From: an uncultured Bacteroidia bacterium
GTDB lineage: Bacteria; Bacteroidota; Bacteroidia; Bacteroidales; F082
NCBI GenBank assembly: GCA_902770835.1
Contig: CACXUM010000007.1
Coordinates: forward strand, 53,326 to 117,325
Length of the DNA stretch: 64,000 nucleotides
Direction: 5' to 3'
Positions 17,640 through 24,979 of this stretch are shown piece after piece (position 1 is the stretch's first letter; each line of letters starts with the position of its first letter). The notes beneath the pieces were generated by a model. The model was not told the DNA's origin. It did not search any database and was given only the letters and a program-made list of their open reading frames with translations. Made by a program: the position numbers and the translations under genes.

Positions 17640-18302
17640 TCAATGTTCCCAACGGATGTCTCTTTTGAGGATAGCAGGCGGGTTGCCGCCAATCACTTGA
17701 TATTCGCTTGAAAAGTTCGATTTTACCATCGTTCCGGCTGCAACCACCGTATTGTCAGGCACTTCCGCACCTTTCAGTAATACACACTTGCAGCCTATCC
17801 AAACATGGTTGCCCACGATGATGGCCTTGTCAGGATTGATGCGCTCGTTTTCCTTATTATATAATGGATGTTCGTCGGTATCCATCACGAGGATGTCCCA
17901 ACTCAGCAAGCAATCGCGCCCGAAACTGATTTCCTTGGCGCAGACGATGGTGCTTTCCGCCGTCATGTTGAAGTCCGCACCGAGGCTCAAATGTCCGCGC
18001 ACCGATATTTTCGATCCGTGCCCGATGCTTGCCTTGCCCCCAAAACTGACCGTTCCGCTCACCTGCCAAATCATGCGTGAACGCTTGCGGTCATAATGCC
18101 CCACATCGCCAAAACCGATTTTCACCATTGCCGTTTCCACGTTTTCAGGCAGTTCCACCTTGCCATGCAGTTCGCGCAAATAGGTACGATGCGACACAAC
18201 AACGGGCAGTTTCAAGGCCGTTTTCAGCGGAAAATAATGCAGATTGAAACGCAAGGTCTTCGGAATCGAGCGGATGATATTGAAGAAATCGAAAGCGGTC
18301 AT
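17640..18302 (-). CDS. Left-handed beta-helix (hexapeptide) acyltransferase
   Basis: 220 residues. The C-terminal half has hexapeptide turns (ASIGHGSKISVRGHLSLGAD, IVGNHVWIGCKCVLLKGAEV, VVAAGTMVKS, VIGGNPPAIL). This is the pattern of CoA-dependent O-acetyltransferases acting on sugars in surface polysaccharide or LPS. The catalytic-type His is probably in TDEHPLYN. The N-terminal 70 residues are basic and family-variable. It stands alone on the minus strand. Whether it is maltose/serine-type or an O-antigen acetyltransferase cannot be decided from sequence reading. Confidence 0.82.
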   Translation of the reverse strand: MTAFDFFNIIRSIPKTLRFNLHYFPLKTALKLPVVVSHRTYLRELHGKVELPENVETAMVKIGFGDVGHYDRKRSRMIWQVSGTVSFGGKASIGHGSKISVRGHLSLGADFNMTAESTIVCAKEISFGRDCLLSWDILVMDTDEHPLYNKENERINPDKAIIVGNHVWIGCKCVLLKGAEVPDNTVVAAGTMVKSNFSSEYQVIGGNPPAILKRDIRWEH

Positions 18303-18371
18303 GGACTATGATTTGAAAGAGGCAAAAATAGGAAATAAACAATTATGAATTTTGGTTTTGCGAAAAATCAG

Positions 18372-18379
18372 TATTTTTG
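18372..18379 (+). promoter_or_regulatory. -7 box of the 18407 gene
   Basis: TATTTTTG, 27 nt before the ATG. Confidence 0.5.
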
Positions 18380-18406
18380 CACCCACTTAACCGATGAAAG
18401 GAAACA

Positions 18407-19003
18407 ATGATGAAAAGATACGCATTAGTATTGCTAACTATTCTGCTGACAATTAGCGGTTTCGCGCAAAAGCAAGACGCATTTACGGAAGAGGATGCCA
18501 AACAGTTTTATCGCACCATGCAGGGCGATTATGTCATGCAAGTGAACGACTCGACCACGGCGATGGTGCATTTTACGCCGATTTGGGAAAATTTGGGAAA
18601 CCGTTTCCAATGGCTCTATTTGGAGGCCGTGATGGACAAGCAGGTGGTTTTGCAGAAGGTGCTTGAAATGACACCGAAGAACAGCAAAATTTTCATGGTG
18701 AAGGTGTATGACCTGAAGAATCCGCAGCAGTTTGCCGGCAAATGGGCTAACCGCAATTATTTCGACGGTTTCACGCCGAGCATTTTGAAATCGGGCAAAC
18801 GTATGAACTTCGTTAAAACCTCCGATTTTTCCTATCAGACGAATGTCGGCCCCAAGCGTTTTGGTTTCATTGATTGTTTTCCGAAAGGCGACCTGTTGCA
18901 TTTCAAGTTTGTGCAGGAGGACGAGCGTTTCTACATCAAGCGGATACCAAAAGGAACAAATCGAATCCTTGGCTATCAAGGTCTTAAGGAACTGACAGAC
19001 TAA
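18407..19003 (+). CDS. Secreted CpeT/CpcT-like domain protein
   Basis: 198 residues with a signal peptide (YALVLLTILLTISGFAQ). The arrangement FYRTMQGDYVMQ, VHFTPIWENLG, RFQWLYLEAVMDKQVV, GKWANRNYFDGFTP recalls the CpeT/CpcT family, a lipocalin-like fold. In cyanobacteria these are bilin lyases; in Bacteroidota they are of unknown role. The similarity is by pattern only, so the call is tentative. It is a monocistronic gene with its own -7 box and a shared terminator downstream. Confidence 0.55.
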   Translation: MMKRYALVLLTILLTISGFAQKQDAFTEEDAKQFYRTMQGDYVMQVNDSTTAMVHFTPIWENLGNRFQWLYLEAVMDKQVVLQKVLEMTPKNSKIFMVKVYDLKNPQQFAGKWANRNYFDGFTPSILKSGKRMNFVKTSDFSYQTNVGPKRFGFIDCFPKGDLLHFKFVQEDERFYIKRIPKGTNRILGYQGLKELTD

Positions 19004-19006
19004 AAG

Positions 19007-19030
19007 AAAAGCGGCCTAAACCGCTTTTTT
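19007..19030. terminator. Bidirectional terminator
   Basis: AAAAGCGG CCTAAA CCGCTTTTTT between convergent genes. The hairpin touches the stop codon of the fucosidase. Confidence 0.85.
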
Positions 19031-20754
19031 CATTTCATCTTGAACACCCAAGCCGCAGTGCTTTTCAAGTCGCTGTATTTCAGGCTGCTTGTGTCGATGA
19101 TGAGTTGGCCGTTTTCGTATTTCCAAGGCAATGTTTTGGGGCAGCCCAAGAGCGTGATTTTCGTGTCTTTTTCGGGTTTTTCGATGTTCAAGACCAACTG
19201 GTCTTCAGGATATTCCAATGTGATGGCGTAAAGTGCATCCTTGCCTTGCGTGTAGCAAACGCTGGGTTGCTCGCAGGTGTAAGTGGCCTTCAATCCTTCC
19301 GTGGGTAGCATTGCTCCCATCTTAAAGCCGTGCATCACCTGCTTCTCCATCTTTTTCGACGACCAATACAGGGTGATGGTGGCTTCCATGTCGTCTTCTT
19401 CGTAGAAAACTTCGATGTTGTGCTGACCGGCTTCGAGTTTCATTTTCCCAGATTTCGATACCTGAGAGTTTTCAATTACGGTTTTGCCGTCAATGACTAA
19501 TTTGGCCTTGTCATCAGTCTGGATTTCAAAGGTATAGGTGTCGGTCAAACAGGAGAACGAGCCTTGCCAATGTGCTTGGAAGTGGTCGCAGCTGATGCTG
19601 GGGTCAGGCGAATTGCGCTTCCAGTCGAAGTTGATTTTATCGTCCATACGCCAAATGCTGACGGGTTTCATCTCGTAGAACTTCTTGTAAGGTCGCGTTC
19701 CGTAAATGGCTTCCCCGTTGATCTCCAACCACTTGCCAAGATCTAAAAGCCGCTCTTGTTGCAACAATGGGATTTTGCCGTCGGCGGCAGGCCCTACGTT
19801 GAGCGTCATACCACCTCCAGCCGCCACGAGGATGCAGAAATGACGGATGAGTTCGTCAGAGGTCAGGTAGTTTTCCAAAGGCTCGTTGCGGTTGAGGCCG
19901 AAACTACGCCCCAATCCACGACATTCCGCCCAAGGCCTGTCGGTGAGGGTGATGCCTGCACTGTATTCGGGAGTGCGGAAGCCGTGCTGCTGTCCGTCGC
20001 CCCAGCGGTCGTTGACGATGGCATCCTTGCCAATGGTGTTGTAGTACCACGAAATCAGTTCGGTGGCGTGCCATTGCTCCGCACTGTTGCGCCACTCGCC
20101 ATCGGTGAAAAGGACGGTCGGTTTGTATTTGGTAATCAACTCCTTGAATTGGGGAATCATGTGCGTATAGACGTAAGTGCCAATGTTTTCATCAGGGTCA
20201 ACGTACCAGCGGTGGATGTCGCTTTTCCATTCGGGCAGGGAGTAGTAGAAACCCATTTTGAGGCCTTTTTTGCGGACGGCCTCGGTCAGTTCGCCGCAGA
20301 TGTCGCGTTTTGGCCCCACTTCCACGGAATTCCAATTCGGAGCATATTGGCTCGGCCAAAGGCAAAAACCGTCGTGGTGCTTCGAGACCAGAAGCACATA
20401 CTTCGCCCCCGATTTTTGGAACAGTTCCGCCCATTCGTCGGGATTCCAAAGTTCGGCTTTCCACATCGGCGCAAAGTATTCATACTGAAAGTCTTTGCCA
20501 TAAATTCGCTCTTGGAAGGCCTTGCAGTCGTCGTTGGTCATCAGGCCGCGATAGTACCATTCGGCGTAGCCTTCGAGGCTGGCGTAGGCGGGCACGGAAT
20601 ACACGCCCCAATGGATGAAAATGCCCAATTTGGCATCGGAAAACCACTGCGGATAACCGCGCTCGTTGATGGATTCCCAGGTGGGCTGGACTTGGGCGGA
20701 GAGGAGGTTGCATTGCAACAGCAAGGCTATGATAATTAGTATGTTATTTTTCAT
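19030..20754 (-). CDS. GH29 alpha-L-fucosidase with PA14 domain
   Basis: 574 residues. Signal peptide (1-20). GH29 catalytic barrel: WFSDAKLGIFIHWGVYSVPAY-type entry, KHHDGF (125-130), MGFYYSLPEW, and nucleophile Asp218 in LFTDGEW. A PA14-like carbohydrate-binding domain spans about 385-490 (YTFEIQTDDKAKLVIDG, GQHNIEVFYEEDD), followed by a beta-sandwich end. It removes alpha-L-fucose from host or dietary glycans in the periplasm. Its ATG lies inside the last codons of a 52-codon upstream gene, so the two are cotranscribed. Confidence 0.93.
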   Translation of the reverse strand: MKNNILIIIALLLQCNLLSAQVQPTWESINERGYPQWFSDAKLGIFIHWGVYSVPAYASLEGYAEWYYRGLMTNDDCKAFQERIYGKDFQYEYFAPMWKAELWNPDEWAELFQKSGAKYVLLVSKHHDGFCLWPSQYAPNWNSVEVGPKRDICGELTEAVRKKGLKMGFYYSLPEWKSDIHRWYVDPDENIGTYVYTHMIPQFKELITKYKPTVLFTDGEWRNSAEQWHATELISWYYNTIGKDAIVNDRWGDGQQHGFRTPEYSAGITLTDRPWAECRGLGRSFGLNRNEPLENYLTSDELIRHFCILVAAGGGMTLNVGPAADGKIPLLQQERLLDLGKWLEINGEAIYGTRPYKKFYEMKPVSIWRMDDKINFDWKRNSPDPSISCDHFQAHWQGSFSCLTDTYTFEIQTDDKAKLVIDGKTVIENSQVSKSGKMKLEAGQHNIEVFYEEDDMEATITLYWSSKKMEKQVMHGFKMGAMLPTEGLKATYTCEQPSVCYTQGKDALYAITLEYPEDQLVLNIEKPEKDTKITLLGCPKTLPWKYENGQLIIDTSSLKYSDLKSTAAWVFKMK

Positions 20755-20902
20755 ATTGGTAGTTATTAAAATGTGATTCTGCTTCTTCTGATGAATGTAG
20801 TCTTCCTGCTTTGATGTCTGCTAAAGCAAGTTCAACTTGTTCATGTAGTTCTTCAATTGTCCAACAGCAAGGAGGTTGTATTTCTTTTTTCTTTGCTTTC
20901 AT
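20744..20902 (-). CDS. Small antitoxin-like protein overlapping the fucosidase start
   Basis: 52 codons. Sequence features: basic start MKAKKKEIQPP, then WTIEELHEQVELALADIKAG and RLHSSEEAESHF. The pattern ALxDIxAGRxxSxEE resembles C-termini of ParD/Phd-like type II antitoxins, but no toxin gene is next to it. A -7 box at 20910-20917 puts the transcript start almost at its ATG. The last 11 nt overlap the GH29 start. Expression is therefore likely real; the function is not known. Confidence 0.6.
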   Translation of the reverse strand: MKAKKKEIQPPCCWTIEELHEQVELALADIKAGRLHSSEEAESHFNNYQYEK

Positions 20903-20909
20903 AATTGGG

Positions 20910-20917
20910 CAAAAGTA
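20910..20917 (-). promoter_or_regulatory. -7 box driving the small gene and GH29
   Basis: Minus strand TACTTTTG, 7 nt before the small gene's ATG, giving a near-leaderless message. Confidence 0.55.
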
Positions 20918-20958
20918 GTACATTTTTCAATTAATGATGAATTTGTGTGGAATTTTTC

Positions 20959-20966
20959 TAATTTTG
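20959..20966 (+). promoter_or_regulatory. -7 box of the GH13 gene
   Basis: TAATTTTG ending 4 nt before ATG 20971, so the mRNA is probably leaderless. Confidence 0.55.
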
Positions 20967-20970
20967 CGGT

Positions 20971-22500
20971 ATGAATATTTACCAACTCTTTCCACGACTT
21001 TTCGGAAACAAGCAAACTTCATTCCGAATCAACGGCAGCAAGACAGAAAACGGCTGCGGCACTTTTGACGATATTGACGAAACCGCCCTCAACGCGATTA
21101 AGGATTTGGGCATCACGCACATTTGGCTGACGGGCATTCTGGAACACGCTTCCGAATCGACGGGCACGCATCCCGACATTACCAAGGGCCGCGCAGGCTC
21201 GCCATATGCCGTCACTAATTATCGTTCCGTTGACCCTGATTTGGGTACGATGGCGGGCTTTGAGCAATTGGTCAAGCGTATTCATCAGCACGGAATGAAA
21301 GTAATTATCGACTTCATTCCCAATCATTTGGCGCGACAAAACAAGGACTTTGATCCTTGTAATTTCTATTATTGCGAGGGACAGGCGTTTGTTTCGCCAA
21401 GGCGAATCAGCGAACAGCCTTACGAGGAGTTTCCCGCCAAGGCGACGGGAAACAATGTGTTTGTGCCCAATCCGAGCATCAATGATTGGTACGACACGGT
21501 GAAACTGAACTACGACAATCACGACACTTGGGAGAAAATGCTTGGCATTTTGCGTTTTTGGTGCGCCAAGCAGGTGGACGGTTTTCGTGTGGATATGGCC
21601 GAGATGGTGCCGGTGGCCTTTTGGCAATGGGTGATTGCCGAATTGCGCAAGGATTACCATCCTTTGATGATTGCAGAAATCTATCAACCAGCACTTTATA
21701 AGCGTTTTCTTGAAGCGGGTTTCGATTATTTGTACGATAAAGTTGGATTGTACAACACTTTGGAAAACATCTTTTGCCACGGTCACGAAGCCAAGGAAAT
21801 TAGTCAGGTGTGGAAGGATTTGGACGAAATGGATGCCCAAATGCTGCGCTTTATGGAGAACCACGACGAGAAGCGTTTGGCCTCGCCGCAGTTTGTGGGC
21901 GATGCTTTTGCCGCCTTGCCCGCCGTGTCGCTTTCCGCTTTGATGAACACGGGACCGTTTATGGTATACAACGGTCAGGAGAGCGGCGAAACTGCCATCG
22001 GCGAAATTGGCTACAGCGGCGACGATGGGCGCACTTCCATCTTCGACTATTGCAATATGCCCGAACATCAGAAGTGGATGAACGGCGGCCAATTCGATGG
22101 CGGCCAGTTTGACGAAAAGCAAAGAAAACTCTTCGGTTATTATCGTAACCTGTTGCATTTCAGGAATGAACATTCCGCCATCAGCGAGGGCAAGTTCTAC
22201 GATTTGATGTGGTGCAACCCGTGGTATATGAACTTCGACCCGCAGTTTGTGTATGCTTTTTTGCGCTATTCCAAAACGGAACGCTTGCTGGTCGTTGTGA
22301 ATTTCAACCGCAACGAGCCTCGCGATATGGAAGTGAAAATCCCGCACGATGCCTTGGCCATGATGGGCCGGAGCAAGGCAAACGAGTTCGACATGAATGA
22401 CTTTGCCTCGGAGGTGCATGCAATCCATTTGGAACCATCCGAGACGAAAGTCATAGATTTAGATTCGAAGGAGCTTATTTTGGGTAATTCCTTGGATTGA
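20971..22500 (+). CDS. GH13 alpha-amylase family glycosidase
   Basis: 509 residues without signal peptide, so cytoplasmic. The (beta/alpha)8 catalytic motifs are complete: IIDFIPNH (112-119), GFRVDMAEM with nucleophile Asp208, MIAEIYQP with acid/base Glu236, and FMENHDEKR with Asp299. A C-terminal beta domain follows (YAFLRYSKTERLLVVVNFN). It probably hydrolyses or rearranges maltodextrin or glycogen, matching the nearby branching enzyme. The start MNIYQLFPRLFGN is canonical. Exact specificity is not readable. Confidence 0.9.
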   Translation: MNIYQLFPRLFGNKQTSFRINGSKTENGCGTFDDIDETALNAIKDLGITHIWLTGILEHASESTGTHPDITKGRAGSPYAVTNYRSVDPDLGTMAGFEQLVKRIHQHGMKVIIDFIPNHLARQNKDFDPCNFYYCEGQAFVSPRRISEQPYEEFPAKATGNNVFVPNPSINDWYDTVKLNYDNHDTWEKMLGILRFWCAKQVDGFRVDMAEMVPVAFWQWVIAELRKDYHPLMIAEIYQPALYKRFLEAGFDYLYDKVGLYNTLENIFCHGHEAKEISQVWKDLDEMDAQMLRFMENHDEKRLASPQFVGDAFAALPAVSLSALMNTGPFMVYNGQESGETAIGEIGYSGDDGRTSIFDYCNMPEHQKWMNGGQFDGGQFDEKQRKLFGYYRNLLHFRNEHSAISEGKFYDLMWCNPWYMNFDPQFVYAFLRYSKTERLLVVVNFNRNEPRDMEVKIPHDALAMMGRSKANEFDMNDFASEVHAIHLEPSETKVIDLDSKELILGNSLD

Positions 22501-22502
22501 CC

Positions 22503-23408
22503 TTATTTCATTCCTTCAACGGTATAGCCTAAACCTTCAAGCAGTTTCAGCACACCTTGCTCGCCGCACAAGTGTCCCGCCCCAACGACGAAAAGGGTTG
22601 GCTTTTCGGTCATTATGCCAGGCATCACTTTGATCCAGTTGTGGTTGCGGTTGTCTAGTAATGCGGCCTCTTCTTCGGGGGATGCGGCACATTCGCCTTC
22701 TAACTCTTCTTCTAATACTGCTTCAAGTTGTTTAAATTCTTGTGCGAAATAAGCGGTGGTGATGCGGTCGACCAATACCATACTTTCTTCAAAGTGGTCT
22801 ACCATGCACATGAGGTCCTCCACTTGCTTCGGTAGCTCTGTGCCATAAAGTACGTCCATCTGGAAATCGACAGTCTCGAATCCTATGACGCTTTTGCCGT
22901 TTTGCAGGGCAAGCATCTGGAAGTAATTGTCAAGCAATTCCATGGGATTGAATGACTGGGTCTTTTTCATGTATTCTGCCAGCGAGAGGGTGGTGGAGAG
23001 GGCAACGGGTTTCATCTTTTCTACTTGAGCGGCATAAGCCTCATCATCGAGATTGGTGCCTAACACTTTAAGCAGCAAGGCGTTTAGTCGTGTGCGCTCC
23101 TCGGCGGTGAGCAGTGAGGACAGCGTGACCCCTTCGGGCAACATCTGCGACTGCATCAGGCGAGCGGCGTTCTCGGGTTTGAAAGCATCCATTATGTCCA
23201 ATTCACCACATACTTGGTTGGTTTGCTCGATAGCTTGGCGCATACCAGGGATGCTGTCGGCAAACGATGCTGGGGCCAAATGGTAGGTGCCGACTATGTA
23301 GCTGGGTGATTCAAGGCCGTTGCCGGAAATGCGGTAAAGGAGTTGCGCATGTGCGTTAAATGCGAAGCTGACGATAAGCGCCGCTGCCAAAAGAATAGTT
23401 TTTCTCAT
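22503..23408 (-). CDS. TraB/GumN family protein
   Basis: 301 residues with signal peptide (MRKTILLAAALIVSFAFNAHA). Family motifs: YIVGTYHLAPASF near the N-terminus, CGELD, and the C-terminal LFVVGAGHLCGEQGVLKLLEGLGY. GumN/TraB proteins of the Tiki-like superfamily carry paired GX2H motifs and are thought to be metal-dependent proteases or structural homologues of them. The substrate is unknown. It is monocistronic, convergent with the GH13 gene (2 nt apart) and divergent from the AlbA_2 protein. Confidence 0.88.
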   Translation of the reverse strand: MRKTILLAAALIVSFAFNAHAQLLYRISGNGLESPSYIVGTYHLAPASFADSIPGMRQAIEQTNQVCGELDIMDAFKPENAARLMQSQMLPEGVTLSSLLTAEERTRLNALLLKVLGTNLDDEAYAAQVEKMKPVALSTTLSLAEYMKKTQSFNPMELLDNYFQMLALQNGKSVIGFETVDFQMDVLYGTELPKQVEDLMCMVDHFEESMVLVDRITTAYFAQEFKQLEAVLEEELEGECAASPEEEAALLDNRNHNWIKVMPGIMTEKPTLFVVGAGHLCGEQGVLKLLEGLGYTVEGMK

Positions 23409-23434
23409 ATTTTAAGATTTTGTGATTTCTCGGG

Positions 23435-23442
23435 CAAAAATA
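23435..23442 (-). promoter_or_regulatory. -7 box of the TraB/GumN gene
   Basis: Minus strand TATTTTTG, 26 nt before the start. Confidence 0.5.
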
Positions 23443-23482
23443 GAGATTATTTCCAAAAGTGTTGCAAACGAGATTATTTTTT

Positions 23483-23490
23483 TACTTTTG
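23483..23490 (+). promoter_or_regulatory. -7 box of the AlbA_2 gene and glgB
   Basis: TACTTTTG, 18 nt before ATG 23509. Confidence 0.55.
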
Positions 23491-23508
23491 CACTATCATT
23501 GAAAGAGT

Positions 23509-24978
23509 ATGACCGAATCCAACAGAATAGAATTCAAACGTGAGTTGACCGATGAACTCGACATCGAGAAAGAAGTTGTCGCTTTCCTTAACTATAGAGA
23601 GGGAGGCATCCTTTACATTGGCATTGACGATGATGGCAGATCCGTAGGCGTGTCGGACATCGACGGCGACATGCTAAAAATCAAGGACCGCATCCGAAAG
23701 AATGTCATGCCTTCGCCGATGGGCCTGTTTGATGTGACAGCCGAGATGGTTGATGGAGTGAAAGTTATTAAGGTGTTTGTGGCATCGGGAAGCGAAAAGC
23801 CTTATTACAAAGCCAAATACGGCATGAGTACGCGAGGATGCTACATCAGAGTTGGGACAGCCGCCGAACCGATGACCACCACGATGATTGAGGACTTGTT
23901 TGCCCATCGGGTCAGGAATTCGCTGGGGCGTATTAGGTCGCCACGACAGGATTTGACTTTCAGTCAGTTGCGGATTTATTACGAAGAAAAGAAGCATCCG
24001 CTTAATGAGAACTATTTGCGCAATCTGGAACTTTTGACCGAAGATGGAGCGTTGAACTATGTTGCTTATCTGTTGGCTGACGAAAATGGTAATTCTATCA
24101 AAGTGGCAAAATATTCAGGCAAGGATAGGGTTGACCTCATTTCGAATAATGAATACGGCTATTGTTGCTTGCTGACCGCGACAAGGCGGGTGTTGGAGAA
24201 ACTGAAAGTTGAGAATGCCATTTCGACGGAATTGACCTATATGAGCCGCATCGACACGCCACTTTGGGATGAGCGGGCGATTCATGAGGCAGTCATCAAT
24301 TTTATCGTTCACAATGACTATAGTCGCGAGGTGCCGCCAAAGTTCGAGATTTTCTCCGACAGACTTGAAATCACCTCATACGGTCGTCTGCCTGAAAATA
24401 TGTCAGAAGATGAGTTTTTCAATGGCGTTTCCATCCCACGTAACAAAGAATTGATGCGGATTTTCAGGGACGTTGAGATGGTGGAGTCGTTAGGCTCTGG
24501 AATGCCGAGAATTATGCAGGTTTATGGTCGCGAATGTTTCACTTTTATGGAGCATTTCATTCGGTTTACTGTGCCGTTTTACAAAGATGTCACCGATAGT
24601 GTCACCGATAATGTCACCGAAGGAAAAGCAGACTCACAAAAACACGTGGAGAAAGACCGAAAACACGTGGGAAAGGATATAGAACACGTGGAAAAAGATG
24701 AAAAACACGTGGAAAAAGATGAAAAACACGTGGAGAAAAGACGAGAATACGTGGGGAAAGACGAGAAACACGTGGAGAAAACTTCGGAGAAAATAATTAC
24801 GTTAATCAAAGAAAGACCCGAAATTTCAATAGCGGAGATGGGAATAATACTGGGTTTGAATCGGAGAAGTATTGAAGATCAAATCAAAAGAATGAAACAG
24901 AAGTGTCTTATTCGCCGTATTGGTCCCGACAAAGGCGGCCATTGGGAAATCATCGAAAACAAAACAAAAACAGAATAA
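23509..24978 (+). CDS. AlbA_2 (Schlafen-type) DNA-binding, HATPase_c_4 and winged-helix protein
   Basis: 489 residues. Domain order: AlbA_2/SLFN-like (about 1-130: NRIEFKRELTDELDIEKEVVAFLN, GGILYIGIDDDG, GCYIRVG), GHKL-type ATPase remnant (about 240-350: IHEAVINFIVHNDYSREV, VESLGSGMPRI), a VTDxVTDNVTE linker, seven heptads of KHVEKDE type (378-426), and a C-terminal winged helix (ISIAEMGIILGLNRRSIEDQI). Such proteins are annotated as transcriptional regulators or defence-linked ATPases; the role is not established. The stop is 1 nt before glgB, indicating translational coupling. The heptads suggest coiled-coil oligomerisation. Confidence 0.88.
   Translation: MTESNRIEFKRELTDELDIEKEVVAFLNYREGGILYIGIDDDGRSVGVSDIDGDMLKIKDRIRKNVMPSPMGLFDVTAEMVDGVKVIKVFVASGSEKPYYKAKYGMSTRGCYIRVGTAAEPMTTTMIEDLFAHRVRNSLGRIRSPRQDLTFSQLRIYYEEKKHPLNENYLRNLELLTEDGALNYVAYLLADENGNSIKVAKYSGKDRVDLISNNEYGYCCLLTATRRVLEKLKVENAISTELTYMSRIDTPLWDERAIHEAVINFIVHNDYSREVPPKFEIFSDRLEITSYGRLPENMSEDEFFNGVSIPRNKELMRIFRDVEMVESLGSGMPRIMQVYGRECFTFMEHFIRFTVPFYKDVTDSVTDNVTEGKADSQKHVEKDRKHVGKDIEHVEKDEKHVEKDEKHVEKRREYVGKDEKHVEKTSEKIITLIKERPEISIAEMGIILGLNRRSIEDQIKRMKQKCLIRRIGPDKGGHWEIIENKTKTE
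24639..24785 (+). repeat. Seven 21-bp tandem repeats inside the AlbA_2 gene
   Basis: Units AAACACGTGGAGAAAGAC-like (21 bp) encode KHVEKDE heptads and each contains a CACGTG or near palindrome. They are followed by a unique winged-helix sequence. Unit number could vary by slippage without frameshift. Confidence 0.85.
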
Positions 24979-24979
24979 T

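Noticed and set aside
21019-22428. 469-codon minus-strand frame opposite the GH13 gene
   Set aside because: Antisense to a complete GH13 enzyme with all catalytic motifs; composition is that of a shadow frame.
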